A stretch of DNA of 64,000 nucleotides, from contig CAUYUJ010009369.1 of NCBI GenBank assembly GCA_963575745.1, positions 215,001-279,000 of the forward strand. The letters run 5' to 3'. A program made the translations under genes and the position numbers. The DNA comes from Prorocentrum cordatum (lineage: Eukaryota > Sar > Dinophyceae > Prorocentrales > Prorocentraceae). A model generated the notes under the pieces. The model was not told the DNA's origin, ran no database searches, and worked only from the letters and a program-made list of their open reading frames with translations. Shown here piece by piece: positions 34,141-45,996 of this stretch (position 1 is the first letter of the stretch; each line of letters begins with the position of its first letter).

Positions 34141-34304
34141 CCTGCATCTCTCCGCCCCTTCCCGCCACGTGCCCCTACAGGGTCGGCGCGGTGCCGCTCG
34201 CGCCGCTGCTGCTGCTCGTGCCCCCACTGGCGTGGCTGGGGTCGCGGCCGCCTCGCCGCCCCAGAGGCCAGGGCTACCAGGGAAGCCCAGCCACACCCTC
34301 CATG

Positions 34305-34419
34305 GGAGGAGGAGGGAGGAGGAGGAGGAGGAGGAGGAGGAGGAGGAGGAGGAGGAGGCGTAGGAGGAGGAGGAGAAGGAGGAGGAGGAGGAGGAGGAGG
34401 AGGAGGAAGGGGAGGGGGA

Positions 34420-34450
<31 letters not shown>

Positions 34451-34456
34451 AGGAGG
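34305..34456 (+). repeat. (GGA)n polypurine tract
   Basis: 150 bp of GGA, inverted relative to the tract at 33745. Confidence 0.95.
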
Positions 34457-35789
34457 ATGAGGCCAATCGAGTCAGAGAAGGTGGGCGCTTTATTATTCGG
34501 CATTTCGGAATAGGGTTGAAAAGGGGGGGGGGAGGGTGGGGGTGCTCCGGGCCTCTTCCGGATGCGACTGGTTGCAGCAGTGCGTCCTATAGGGGAGGCT
34601 CCACCTGCTCGAAACAGGCGCCCACAAACAGCCAAGGTCGACTCCATGGGCACGGAGGGGGGGTGCGAGGGCCCGCGCCGATCGGCGAAACAATGAATAA
34701 GAGCACGATCACAGGTGAGGCTCGAGGTCCACATTGCTTTGTGTTGTCTCGAGCTGCGCGGCTGTGAGTCGCTCGGTGGGTGCGGATTGTCGACCCCCTC
34801 CTTCCTCCCCCTCTCCCTTCCTCCGTCCTTCGCCGGGGTGGTTTCACTAGTCACTGTCACGACGGGCGATCGCCTCGCAGTGCAACAGAGAGTGTTTGTG
34901 TGTGTGTGTGTGTGTGTGCATGCGTGCGTGCGTGCGTGCGTGCTTGCGTGCGTGCGTGCGTGTGAGTGTGCTCTCAGATGAGCAGCCTGTGCCCCATGCT
35001 ATGACTTGCTGCGGTGACGTCACCTGGCCGGCGGAGGACAAGGTGTGTGTGTGTGTGGTTCGGCATGTGTTGAGGCTCTCGTCGCCACGGCTGGACGCAA
35101 CTCGCACACCTGGCCAGGATGTGCTCCAGGCGGGGCCCTGGGATCTGTTTTGAGCGGGAGTTTGAAACGTCAGGATCCGCGATCGAGGCTTTGCAATTTG
35201 CAATTTGTTTGTCTGCTTCGCCCATGTGCTCAGTATGGTGTTCTGGCTGTTATGGGAACGCGCCCGCGTCACCTTCCCCTCCCTGCCTCCTCCCTCGTAG
35301 ACCCTCCCCAAACCATATTGGCTCACACTTGCAGCTTTGACGACAGGTTCGATACATTCGACCAGTACAAGGGAGGGCCAGTTGTCTACATAAGATCGTT
35401 CGACTGTGCATGGGGCTCCATGGGGACTCATAGCAGGCACTGAGAGACCCTCGGACCCCGCGCTAGGGGTACAACTCCTCGCGTGCATTACATATATGTT
35501 CGACGATGAGGCGACTTTCCTCGCCCTCCCTGGTCTCAACTCAGGGACGCTCCATAACGTTTCAGCTCGTCGGTGGGCACCCCTTGGCCAGACCGCACGC
35601 TGGTAAAGAGAAAGGTAACTGACGTAACGCGGTTAGATATGTAGCTAGCCGAGAACGGATGGATATTGTTCATATTCCCTGATGTATCACCACCTGCCCG
35701 GTCCATTTACAGCGGCACCAACTGAGTCCAGGTCAACGGACGGTAACAAACAATTCAATACGCTAAAGACGGATAACACCATGTGCCGG
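34457..35789 (+). other. no gene recognised; TG/TGCG run
   Basis: Unique-looking sequence with a TG run at 34895-34920 and TGCG repeats at 34920-34965. Confidence 0.4.
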
Positions 35790-36420
35790 CCAGGGGACGC
35801 GTCTGAAAAGCACCTCCGGAGTGGGATGGCGGACTGCATAGCAGTCGCAGACACCAGCCGAAGGCTCGATCGTTCGCCAGGGGAATCACACAGGACGAGA
35901 GAACCTACACGGTGGCGCGACTTGTGCCCGCGCTCAGCGGACCAGCGAAGGACCTGATATATCAAGCGGGATGAAGCAACACTCCGTGTGGAGCGATGGC
36001 GCTGACGAGCTTCTAAAGATGCTGGGTACGTCGCCGTTGGGGCGACAACCGATGACGGACGCAGTGAAGGACATGCACCGGCTCATGCATTGCAAGAGCA
36101 AGGTGGACGAGACCAGCTCGAGCTTCTGGCACTTACAGAGGGCCGCTACATGAGGAGTACAGGGAGGCGATCGAGAGATTCTATGATGAATAGATGACAG
36201 AGCATGGGCCATCGCAGCATCGCGCCCTGGGGCCTGAGTGGTACGACAAGCCCGACGAGCTCGAAAACGCGACCGAAGATTGGACATATCAATCACGAGG
36301 TGATTGGTGCGGATGGAGACAAGCCAGATCGTAGCGAGAAGCGAATGCTGACGAAGCCCAAGAAGATATAATGGAGTCCAGGTTTTTCTGGAGCTTCTAC
36401 GAGGGAGGCTGCTACTAAGA
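35790..36420 (+). pseudogene. retroelement gag-like remnant
   Basis: Plus-strand peptides in shifting frames read like a gag-type polyprotein: TYTVARLVPALSGPAKDLIY near 35910, ELLKMLGTSPLGRQPMTDAV near 36010, and EWYDKPDELENATEDW near 36237. Stops and shifts break it. The match is by general resemblance to dinoflagellate retroelement gag proteins from memory, so the assignment is tentative. Confidence 0.35.
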
Positions 36421-36643
36421 TCTAGCGGCCCCAGGAGGCCTCCAGGAGGCCCCCAGGAGGGGTTCCTAAGCGGCGTCCATGCAGCGCCCACGACACTCCC
36501 GGAGGCCAAACGAATGCCAATTCCGGCCCAGTCACGCTCAGCGCCCCTGGATCCCCGCGACAGCGTAGCAACTGGATCTCCCCACTGGGGAGACGCCATG
36601 GGGTATGACGCGAGCCGGTCAAAAGCGAAATTCATTCCAAGGT

Positions 36644-36785
36644 TCGGGGATGGACAAACCTCCCTTTAGTAAAACGTGGTTTAGTGAAAACGACTTCGGG
36701 CCCAAACCTGGCTGGCGCAAGCCTGGAAAATGACGGCCACGGCGCCCTCTCGAAAACCGAAAACGGACAATTCACTAATCGACGT
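36644..36785. mobile_element. dispersed repeat E, copy 1
   Basis: GATGGACAAACCTCCCTTTAGTAAA...AACGGACAATTCACTAATCGAC, matched by a second copy at 47760-47901. Confidence 0.6.
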
Positions 36786-37035
36786 GTCACTGTTGGGGGT
36801 TGTGTCCACCCCCGAAAGGTGGAGAGCCCAACCGCGAACCAGAGAAGGGCACCCCGCCAGGACGAGCGCTGCTCCGAACCCTCGTGGCAAGTGGACACGC
36901 GGCGGCGAGGCGCCTCCCGGAGGCTCCCAAGAGCGTGTGCCAACAGCGCCCGGCAACAGCGATGATCTGACGAGGACGGGTCCCATGCGCCACACCATGC
37001 TCAGAGTCAAAACAAATCCACCCCTCACAACAATA

Positions 37036-37211
37036 CAGTCGGGGCCTTGACCTAAGGAACCCAAAATAAGGAACGAGGCCCCTTTTTTCCATGAGTTAAC
37101 CTGCGATTCCCTGTCGAAAATATAAGGAAAACCTGAGGCAAGCTGTGAAACACTTAAGGAACGCGGAGCCCCTTCCCAACGAAAAGGGCTCCTTCTTCAG
37201 GGCCCCGACTG
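37036..37211. mobile_element. family C Tc1/mariner-like MITE, copy 2 (176 bp)
   Basis: CAGTCGGGGCCTTGA...GGGCCCCGACTG, with TA immediately outside both ends, as in Tc1/mariner insertions. Non-coding. Confidence 0.9.
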
Positions 37212-38335
37212 TAACCTCGGCACGCCAAGTCGTTGAGTAAACGCAGCCACAGGACTCAAGCAGGGCAGGGCTGTTCAGTAGACGCCCAAAGCCGACACAC
37301 AAGTGGGCACGGTACCATCCCTGGGTAGAAGATCAACGGCGACTCGGAAACGCCCATGCGGTGCGGAGCACACAAGTTTCCGCGGCAACTCATGGAAGCC
37401 TTCCGAACCATCTTATCGGCTCTTGCGAATCGATGCCAATCGAAGTCCATCGACGCCAATGGACGCTCAGTCGAGGCTAGTCGACACCACATCGACGCTA
37501 ATCGACACTACATCGGCGTGACCTCATCGACTACTAGAAGGTAGACGGGGTTAGTGCAATCTAAAAACGGAAATGCGAATGTATGAATGCATCCTATGAT
37601 TTGCGAATTACAAATATCTGATCAGAGTGAGGGAACCGAACGGCCATTCGCTGTCCCTGGATACGTGACTGAAGGGAAGTTCTGCTGTGCGGATTATTGT
37701 TTTGTTAATGGTAACGATGCTGGTGTTCTTATTGTAGTTCGTGGTGACATTGTTGATGCATGTATTGTTGTTGCTGCTGCTGTTGTTTGGGGGGGGTTTT
37801 TTGTTGTTACAGTTGATGATGTTATTGTTGCTGCTGTTGCTGTTGCTGTTGCTGCTGCTGTTGCTGTGGTTGTCGTTGTCGCTGTCGTTGCTGATGTTGT
37901 TGTTGAACCCCTCAGGTGACTACTGTGCTTTTTTCAATTGAAGCGTCTCCCAGGGTTCGCATTCGGTTTATAATCAGGGAAAATGACTCGGCTCAAACTG
38001 CGTAACTGGCCCCCGGATTACAACAACAACGGCTCCCGCCGGAGACGTCCCCACAATTTAACCTGGACCCTCGCTCCCGCTTGAGACTTCCTCGCATTTT
38101 ACGCAGGAGCCGCGCTCTCGCCAAGGACTTCCGTACATATATTTAGGAATCGCTCTCTCCGGTCTCTCGGCGCTCTGGAGTCGCGCTCTCGCTGGAGACT
38201 TCTTTGCAATTTACTCAAGAATCGCGCTCTTGCGTTGACACTCCCCGCAATTTACTCAAGCGCCGCGTCCCCGACACTTAGGCATCCAGGAGTCGCGCTC
38301 ACGCTTCGGACTCCCTCAGAGCCTACTTAGGAATC
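37212..38335 (+). other. no gene; small repeats
   Basis: Contains a D-family motif AAGCAGGGCAGGGCTGTTCAG at 37259 (also near 8729), an ATCGACGC-type cluster at 37430-37515, GTT/GCT triplet runs at 37740-37905, and a degenerate repeat of CTCGC...GACTTCC at 38040-38300. Confidence 0.5.
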
Positions 38336-39180
38336 GGGATCTCGCTGCCATTTGTGGCCCTTTTGCAGCCCTTCGTGGCCCACTCGCTGCCATTCGTGGC
38401 CCCGTTGCAGCCCTTCGTGGCCCCCTCGCTGCCCTTCGTAGCCCCGTTGCTGCCCTTCGTGGCCCACTCGCTGCCCTTCGTGGCCCCGTAGCAGCCTTTC
38501 GTGGCCCCCTCGCTGCCCTTCGTGGCCCCGTTGTAGCCCTCCGTGGCCCACTCGCTGCCCTTGGTGGCCCACTCGCTGCCCTTCGCGGCCGCGTTGCAGC
38601 CCTTCGTGGCCTCCTCGCTGCCCTTCATGGCCCCGTTGTAGCCCTCCGTGGCCCCGTTGCAGCCCTTCGTGGCTCCCTCGCTGCCCTTCGTGGCCCTGTG
38701 TGTGTATGCGTGCCCTTCGTGGCCCCCGCTCGTTCGCGCCCGTCGTGGCTCCATATGCATGCACTTCTTGGCCCCTCTGTCGCCCTCCGTGGTTCCCTCG
38801 CTGGCCTTCGTGGTCGCGTCGCTGCCCTCGGTGGCCCAGTCCTTGCCCTCTGCGGCCCAATATACACGTGCCTTCGTGGCCCCCGCTTGTTCGCGCCAGT
38901 CGCGGCCCAATGTGCATGCCGTTCGTGGCCCTGCTGTCGCCCTGTGTGCTCCCCTGGTTGCCCTACGTGGCCCCGTTGCTACCCCCAGTGGCCCCGTCGT
39001 TGACCTTCTGTGGCCCCGCATTATCTGCCCTTCGTGGCCCCGCTCGTTTGCGCCCTTTGTGGCCCCATACGCATGCCCTTCGCGGCCCCGCTGTCGCTCT
39101 TCGTGGCCCCCTTGCTGTCCTTTGCGGCTCCTCGCTGCCCTCCGTGGTCCCGCTGTCACTCTCCCTCTTGCTCGCGCTTT
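38336..39180 (-). repeat. 21-bp minisatellite (GATKGSE-like in one frame)
   Basis: Units such as CCCTTCGTGGCCCCGTTGCAG. On the minus strand one frame stays open for 278 codons (38323-39159) and reads as heptads GATKGSE / GATKGCN. The period of 21 explains the frame. No start context, domain or splice evidence favours a gene. Confidence 0.8.
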
Positions 39181-39429
39181 TGCTCGTCGTCGTCGTCGTC
39201 GTGGTCGGTCCCCTGTCCGTCTCCTTTGGGGTCGGGCTGCCGCCGGTCAGCGCTGCCACTGGCCAAGCAGACGGTCCGCGGCCGCCCCGCCGCATGCCGG
39301 GGCCCGGCCTGCAGGGAAGAAAGGCATACCCCCCAAAGAGGGTACGATCGAAGACGAAAAGGGCGGGTATCGAGGGTTTGTGAAAGACACGTTGGCTGAC
39401 ACTCGAACAGATAAAGGCGAACAATTTAA

Positions 39430-39700
39430 AACTGACTGTCGTTGTTGTTGTCGTTGTCGTTGTCGTTGTTGTTGTTACTGTTGTCGTTGTCGTTGGTGTT
39501 GTTGTAATCCTTGTTTTTGGCTTGCTATGTTTTGTGTTGTTGCTCTTATCGTCGCCCCAACCACGACCCAACCCGCAATCCGACCGCGACCCACCCGTGA
39601 CCCACCCGTGACCCACCCGCGACCAATCCGCCACCCGCCCGCGACCCACCCTGCAACCCGCCCGCGACCCACCCGCGACCCACCCCGCGCCCGCCACATT
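39430..39700 (+). repeat. GTT triplets plus ACCCACCCGTG minisatellite
   Basis: GTTGTC repeats (39437-39505), then ACCCACCCGCG-type units (39570-39695). A reversed counterpart with the same two parts is at 50738-50885. Confidence 0.7.
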
Positions 39701-39732
39701 ACCCTTACACTGCGGGGTGCTACGATATCCGG

Positions 39733-39820
39733 CTTGACCTAAGGAACGATCACTAAGGAACGAACCCCCTTCTTGTTCCAAGTGAGCCTACGAAGTCCGA
39801 AGGAACACCAGGGGGACTCG
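39733..39820. mobile_element. family C fragment
   Basis: CTTGACCTAAGGAACGATCACTAAGGAACGA resembles the left third of family C. The right part is missing. Confidence 0.55.
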
Positions 39821-39958
39821 CCGCCAAAACGGTCGCGGCACGCATGCAAACCCAGGGGACGACCGATCCGCTCTTGATTGCAAAGTGAGAGTGCTTTCCT
39901 GATATTCAAGCCAGATCCTGTACATCGCCGAGCCCCGGGCGGGACGGCCGAGCACCCG

Positions 39959-40150
39959 TCGGGAGCGGCCAAGAGGGGGGTGTCCAAGAGGGGGGGGTGC
40001 AAATCATGGCCGGCGGCATGTGCGCGGTTCAGCGGGGGGGCCGGGACCGTATTGAAACAAGAAGAGGCGCCATGAAATCTGGGGAAGTACCATGCCCCCC
40101 GCCATGATATCCCCCCCCCTAGTCATCACCCCCCTCTTTTCCGCCCCCGA
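39959..40150. mobile_element. family B element, copy 4 (192 bp)
   Basis: TCGGGAGCGGCCAAGAGG...TTCCGCCCCCGA, flanked by ACCCG and GCCCG (four of five bases match). Long arms pair through ATCATGGCCGGCGGCATG and CATGCCCCCCGCCATGAT. Confidence 0.9.
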
Positions 40151-40389
40151 GCCCGCTCGAAACGGAGCCCTCGGCCCTCCCCGGGGCCCGTTCCAGCCAG
40201 CTTCCCGAGCTGCGCCCAGGCCGTGGCGGCGCCAAACCCCCACGCAGGCCAGCAGAAAAAAAAGCGACCGGCAGCGCGACGGCGGCGGCGACGGGCACCC
40301 TCGTCCTCGATGCCTCCCTGGATAGCTTGTTCTTCTCGCGGCGAGCGATGGGCCTGTTTTCCACCACCACCACCATGAGTTGGAGGGGG

Positions 40390-40465
40390 AGGGGGTCCTC
40401 CTCCGCCTCCTCCTGCTCCTCCTCCTCTTCGTTCTCCTCCTCCTCCTCCTCGTCCTCCACCTCCC
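40390..40465 (+). repeat. (TCC)n microsatellite
   Basis: Short TCC run. Just downstream (40558-40695) is a diverged family F-like foldback. Confidence 0.8.
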
Positions 40466-41183
40466 TCCCCCTACAACTTATGGTGGTGGTGGTGGTGGTG
40501 GAAGACAGGCCCATCAGCGAGAGCTCGGCGGCGAGAAAGGGGGGTTGGAAGTGAGGAGGCGGAGGCCTTCCCAGAAAGCGGAGCGGGGCTCCTCAAAAGC
40601 CCTGGCGCCTGCTGAGGGGTTTCCCGTGCCTTCGGGGAAGGCTCAACACACTTCTCAGAAGGCCGGGGGCCTTCGGAGCCTTCTGAACGCCCCCTGTCTC
40701 GCTCCTCCCCCCCCCGGCTGGCCGCGGAGATCCCCGGGCGGCTTCCGGGTTGCGCGGCGACAACGGGCGTCATGAGGGGGGAGGGCTTCATTGTGAAGTC
40801 AATGCGGCTGCCGATCGAATAAGTGGCACCCGTAAATATGTATATACACCCACACACTAATAGAGAAGCGAAGTTGTGCCCTGTAGGAGGGGCATACCTC
40901 CTCTCCTCGAACACTGCTCATGCTTACAGTCCTCCCAAAGATCGCCCCCTCCCCCCCCCGCCCCATGGCATAACGTGACGCTCTCCCCGTCCCGCCGTGG
41001 GAGTCTGGCAGGCACCGCAGACTGTGGACGCACTGCGGCTGGTGACGCACTGGGGGGGGGAGCGTTACGTGATGGTGAGGGGGAAGGGAGGGGGGGCGGG
41101 TCATAACGCGGGGTATGGCCCGTATGGTGCACAGGAAACGCCCTCCTGTTGGCCCCGCGCAGGGAGTGATCCTAGACTTAGAG

Positions 41184-41335
41184 GTCGGGCATGTCCCCCT
41201 ACAGGAGGACTTTGGGCGAAAATGAAAAATACTCAGCAAATGCCCCCCACATAGGCAAAACATGTTCAACAAATCGTCCCCAGACTATTTGTATATTATT
41301 TTTGAATATGCCTCCTGTAGAGGAACATGCCCGAT
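41184..41335. mobile_element. family A element, copy 13
   Basis: GTCGGGCATGTCCCCC...GGAACATGCCCGAT, 152 bp. Target repeat unclear. Confidence 0.85.
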
Positions 41336-42130
41336 TTAACGCTGATTGCAGGGGGCCGCGGGGAGGTCAAAACCAAGCGCGCAGGCCATTGCTGGGGGAT
41401 TCCTGAGAGCCGGCAGCTAAGGTCACCCCAGCGAGGGGTCACCCTTTCGCGTAAGCCAAGTCCCAGGTGAGCGGCGAAAATGAATGTTCACTTGTTGTAG
41501 GAATGCGGTAGCGATATCGCCGGAGGGGATCCGCCGAAAATAAATATGTTTTCATGTTTGGTGCTGACGATACGGCAGATTCGTGCGGCGTCTGCGCGTG
41601 CAAAAAGGTTTTTGACATCGCGTCGATCTTTCGACCTTGCACCGATCGCGGCCCCGATCGTTCAAGGCTGGATTCCGTCTGGCGTCACCGTGTGCCTCGG
41701 TGCTCCCGCGTCGTCATGTCATGCGGAGATCAAATTGGGACACCTTCACCGGCGTCGCTGGCGCGCCATCGCCGCACGAACCTGCCAGATTCTCTTCACT
41801 TTCGGTGCTGAAGATATCGCCGGGGGGAATTACGAGAACGGTGCTCACGCACCGTGCATGTCTGGACGTCGTTCATGCCCCGCCCCTGCGCGGTAAGGTG
41901 CGCAACTATGCACTGTACCACTCCTGGGTTGCGGACCGGCGACGCCTCGGGAGACGAGGAGGAGGAGGAGGAGGAGGAGGAGGGGGAGGAGGAGGAGGAG
42001 GAGTACTCTAGAATGCGATGACGCCGATGCCTCTCCACATGTTCGCCCTCTGCGCGACCCCACTGCAGTGTGGGAGGGTGCCCTTGAGCGCGGGCCTAAA
42101 GCCGCGCAGCACGATGCAACTGCTGGAAGA
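41336..42130 (+). other. no gene recognised
   Basis: Two diverged copies of a TTTGCGGTGCTGA / GATATCGCCGGAGGGGAT motif near 41512 and 41811, and a GGA run at 41958-42004. Confidence 0.4.
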
Positions 42131-42173
42131 CAGGAGGAGGAGGAGGAGGAGGAGGAGGAGGAGGAGGAGGAGC

Positions 42174-42271
<98 letters not shown>

Positions 42272-42547
42272 AATGAGGAGGAGTGGGAGGAGGAGGAGGA
42301 GGAGGAGGAGGAGTAGGAGGAGGAGGAGGAGAGGAGGAGGAGGAGGACAGAGGAGGAGGAGGAGGAGGAGGGGAGGAGGAGGAGGAGCAGGGGGAGGAGG
42401 AGGAGGAGGAGGAGGAGGAGGAGGAGGAGGAGGAGGAGGAGGAGGAGGAGGAGGAGGAGGAGGGAGGAGAGGAGGAGGAGGAGGGGAGGAGGAGAGGAGG
42501 AGGAGGAGGAGGAGGAGGAGGAGGAGGAGGAGGAGGAGGAGGAGGCG
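42131..42547 (+). repeat. compound (GGA)n(GAT)n(GGA)n microsatellite
   Basis: GGA, then about 32 uninterrupted GAT units (42176-42271), then GGA to 42547. Confidence 0.95.
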
Positions 42548-42829
42548 GAGATCGTCCGCGGAGAAACGCCGCTCGCTTCCTGGGGTTCCTTGGTACCTGG
42601 TGGCCCTGGGCCTCGTGGCCGCGAGGCGGCCGCGCGGCTCGGCGCCCGGCGCACGCGGGCCTCGCCCGCGGGGGCGGCGCCCGCGCCTGCCGCCGCGCGG
42701 CTGCGGGCGGGGCTGCTCCTCCGCGGGGGGCCGGGCGAGGCGAGGCGAGGCGAGCGCGAGGCGCGCGGTGTCTTCGGTGGCAACCCACGGGAGCCTCCCA
42801 CACCATCTCGTTAGCTCCTGCGCGAAGCG

Positions 42830-42975
42830 ACGCGGGGCGACGCCAGATCGACGCCAGATCGACGCTGCATCGGCGCTGATCGGCGCTGGTCGGCGCGAAA
42901 CCGACGCTGATCGACGCCAGCTGGCGCGAAATCGGCGCTGTCCCAGACGCTGATCGACGCTAAAAACGGAACCAA
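42830..42975 (+). repeat. ATCGACGCC degenerate repeats
   Basis: Irregular units of GATCGACGCCA and ATCGGCGCTG, similar to 37430-37515. Confidence 0.6.
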
Positions 42976-43131
42976 CAGGGTGCGCCAAGCCTCCATGAGT
43001 TGCCACCGAAGATGACAGTCCGGCGGGACCGGCCCCTCGAGGGCAGCGCGGGGGGCTGGGGGCGGGGCCCTCAGGAGGCGTGTGGTGAGCAGGAGTCGAA
43101 GCCGCTGCGAGCGGTGAGAGCGTAAGGTCAG

Positions 43132-43195
43132 GTCGGCCATGGCCCCCAACAGGCGGATTTGGGGAACCAATACATTACTCGACGTGGGGATCCCC
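43132..43195. mobile_element. family A left-end fragment, copy 14
   Basis: GTCGGCCATGGCCCCCAACAGGCGGATTTG without a right end. Confidence 0.55.
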
Positions 43196-43382
43196 AGATG
43201 TGAATCTCATAGTAATGGCAGACTTCGGTAGAAGACATTGTCATTGTCAATCTCCGAGTGTCAGCGAATCCACGTGGAAAACGAGGCCGAGAGAGACGCC
43301 GACGACTACGACGACTATACATAGTTGCTTCCTCCTTCTGTCCTCCCCCTCCTCCTCCTCCTCCTCCTCCTCCTCCTCCTTG

Positions 43383-44137
43383 GGGGATGTCTCAGGCGGT
43401 TTGCTTGCTTGGGTGCCCAACTTCCTTCTTTTTCGGAGCAGTTTCCGAGGATGCCTCAGGCGAGGCGTTGGTTTCAGCACTCCCAGGGGGGGGCGCCAGG
43501 GGGTATATCACGGGCCCGTTCGCGCCCAGATCGGGGGGTCGTCTCAGGCGGTTTGCCTGTTTGGGTCCCCAACATCCTTTTCTTATGGAGCAGTTTCCGA
43601 GGATGTCGCAAGCGAGGCGCTGGTTTCAGCACTCCCAAGGGGGGGGGGGGGCGCCAGGGGTATATCACGGGCTCGTTCGCGCCCAGATTGGGGGGACGTC
43701 TCAGGCGGTTTGCCTGTTTGGGTCCCCAAAGTCCTTCTCTTTCGGAGCAGTTTCCGCGGATGCCTCAGGCGAGGCGCTGGCTTCAGCACTCCCAAGGGGG
43801 GGCGCCAACGGGTATATCACGGGCCCGTGGCCCGTTCTCGTCTTCACGGATGGATTTCCCTGACAGGCGTTCATAGGGAAAGGGAGGAGAGAGAGGAGAA
43901 GCTCTAGGCGCGAACGGGCCTGTGATATACCCTCTGGCGCCCCCCTTGGGAGTGCTGCAACCAGCGCCTCGCCTGAGACATCCTCGGACACTGCTCCGAA
44001 AGAGATGTTGGACACCCAAACAGGCAAACCGCCTGAGACGTCCCCCCAATCTGGGCGCGAACGGGCCCGTGATGTGCCACCCTGGCGAACCCCCCCCCTT
44101 GGGAGTACTGAAACCAGCGCCTCGCATGAGACATCCT
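43383..44137. repeat. head-to-head repeat: three direct units and inverted units
   Basis: A unit of about 157 bp (GGGGATGTCTCAGGCGGTTTGC...GGTATATCACGGGCCC) occurs three times at 43383, 43538 and 43700. After a 75-bp spacer it recurs inverted at 43905-44137. Confidence 0.85.
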
Positions 44138-44479
44138 CACAACGTGTGTGCGTGTGTGTGCGCGCGCGTGCGTGTGCGTGTGTGTGTGTGAATGTGTGTG
44201 TATGTGTGTGTATGTGTTAGTGTGAGCGCGGAAGTGCCATGAGTGTGAGTGAGTCTGCACACGAGTGATCCCGAGCATGAGACAACTGAGTATCATGAAT
44301 CTAAGAGCACGTGCATCTGAGTATGAGTGAGTCTGAATATGAATGAGTCTACATGTGAGTGAGACAGGGAATGATGACCTGAGGGTGTGAGGTGTTCTCT
44401 CCGCGCGGTCGAAATCATAACAATAACCCCATCCTTAGGGTATGGGAAAACCTACTAAGAGAACGTCCCAAACTATCCT
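44138..44479 (+). other. no gene; TG run
   Basis: TG/GTGCGC run at 44143-44220 then TGAGTGAGTCTG-like repeats to 44360. Confidence 0.5.
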
Positions 44480-44556
44480 GAACATCTGCAAACATCGTCC
44501 ACGTGCGATTGTTGTTAGAAACAATGAATGTTCCTCCTGTAGAGAGACGTGCCCGA
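44480..44556. mobile_element. family A right-end fragment, copy 15
   Basis: Ends TTCCTCCTGTAGAGAGACGTGCCCGAT. The left arm is not found. Confidence 0.6.
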
Positions 44557-45043
44557 TTTAAGCGTAAGGGCTGCACCCGCGAAGGCGGGCCAGGGCCAAA
44601 ATCCAAGAGATCCCCCCGGACCTCCGACAATTCAGGTTTATTTATTGCTTGAACCCGCACCCCACCCATAGCCAGTCCACCTCCTTCCGACTTCCCTACA
44701 CGTCGGTTGGAAAAAGCAGGTCAACACATGAAGTACGAAGGCGGATCAAGTAGATTGGGTTCAGGCCCTCCCAAGTATTATAACAAAACACATGAAAGCC
44801 ATGCCGATTCTTGAAGCAGGAGGGCGCTAGAAATAGATCGGGATCGGGGGACCCAGAAACACCTTCTTTCAACGACCGTCCTATGTGGGTACAGTGGAGG
44901 CCAGTCCACACGACACCGTCCACAAGAAACCCCACCCTGAGACCCCAGGATGTCCATTGATTTCTCGTGTGGGAGCGCCACGCTTCTCATAGCAGAACCA
45001 TCGAAACCCAACAGACCCATGGCACCCTGGAGTTAGGGAGACG

Positions 45044-45216
45044 GAACATGGCATAAACATAACAACTCGGAGGTCCGCGCGGATTTCTTGGAACCACGCC
45101 TCCCTGGCGCGCTCCGCGCGCCAGGGGCGGCGCCGTAGGCGCCGCCAAGGGGGTCCAGCGCGGATCCGCAAAATCTGCGCGGACCTCGAATTTTTATGTT
45201 TATGGCACTCTTTGTT
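45044..45216. mobile_element. family G foldback element, copy 1
   Basis: Arms GGCATAAACATAACAACTC and TTTTTATGTTTATGGCA, then GGTCCGCGCGGATTTCTTGG and its counterpart. The centre is CTGGCGCGCTCCGCGCGCCAG. Non-coding. Confidence 0.75.
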
Positions 45217-45273
45217 TCCCTATGGAGGCAAGCAGGGCGTCTCTTGGCATGGGTCTCCACCGCATTGATCCAG

Positions 45274-45395
45274 GGCGGGCGTGTCCCCCTACAGGCGGGC
45301 CTGGCACGAAACATCAAACAAAAATGCCCCCAAACTTTTTCAGAAGACGCTCAACCATGGTTTGAACATTCTTCCTGTAGAGGGACACGCCCGAC
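45274..45395. mobile_element. family A element, copy 16 (short)
   Basis: CGGGCGTGTCCCCCTACAGG...GGGACACGCCCGAC, 122 bp. Confidence 0.8.
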
Positions 45396-45411
45396 TGGAC
45401 CGTACGGTTAA

Positions 45412-45596
45412 GTCGGGCGTGTCCCCCTACAGGGGGATCTTCGACGAAAGATAAAAAATATTCGACAAATGCCCCAAAAAGGTCAACAAATATTCAAACA
45501 TAGTCCCCAGACTATTTTTGGACCACTGTTTGATTATTTTTCGGGGTATTTTTTCTATTTTTCGTCGAAAACCCCCTGTAGGGGGACACGCCCGTC
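45412..45596. mobile_element. family A element, copy 17 (long arms)
   Basis: 185 bp with pairing arms of about 50 bp (through CTTCGACGAAAGATAAAAAATA and its complement). Perfect 12-bp direct repeats TGGACCGTACGG flank it (45396-45407 and 45597-45608). Confidence 0.9.
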
Positions 45597-45770
45597 TGGA
45601 CCGTACGGGTGTGTGTCGGTCACCCGTCGGCTGCGGCTGAAACAGGGCCAGGATCAGGATAAATCGCTCCAGAGCGTTCCGGAGCGCTCTCAGAGCGTTC
45701 CGGAACGCTCTGAGAGCGGCCGCGGCGCCCAATACATCCTCCAAACCCGCCCATTCTCAGAGATTTCGAG

Positions 45771-45948
45771 TTATCCCGATCCGATTTTGTCCCGATCTTC
45801 GCGTCGTTTTAGCGGCGGCCCCCCCCCCCCGGGCGGGCGCCTCGGCGGGCCCGGGGCGGGCTGCTCGAGGGCGGAGCTCGGGTCGGACATGTTGGAGGCC
45901 ATGTCGCCGAGGACGCTCGGCGGTGGGCTCGAGCGCTCCTCGCCGTCG

Positions 45949-45996
<48 letters not shown>

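Noticed and set aside
42018-42953. Poly-Met/His/Asp frames over the GAT repeat
   Set aside because: Pure GAT repeat read in different frames.
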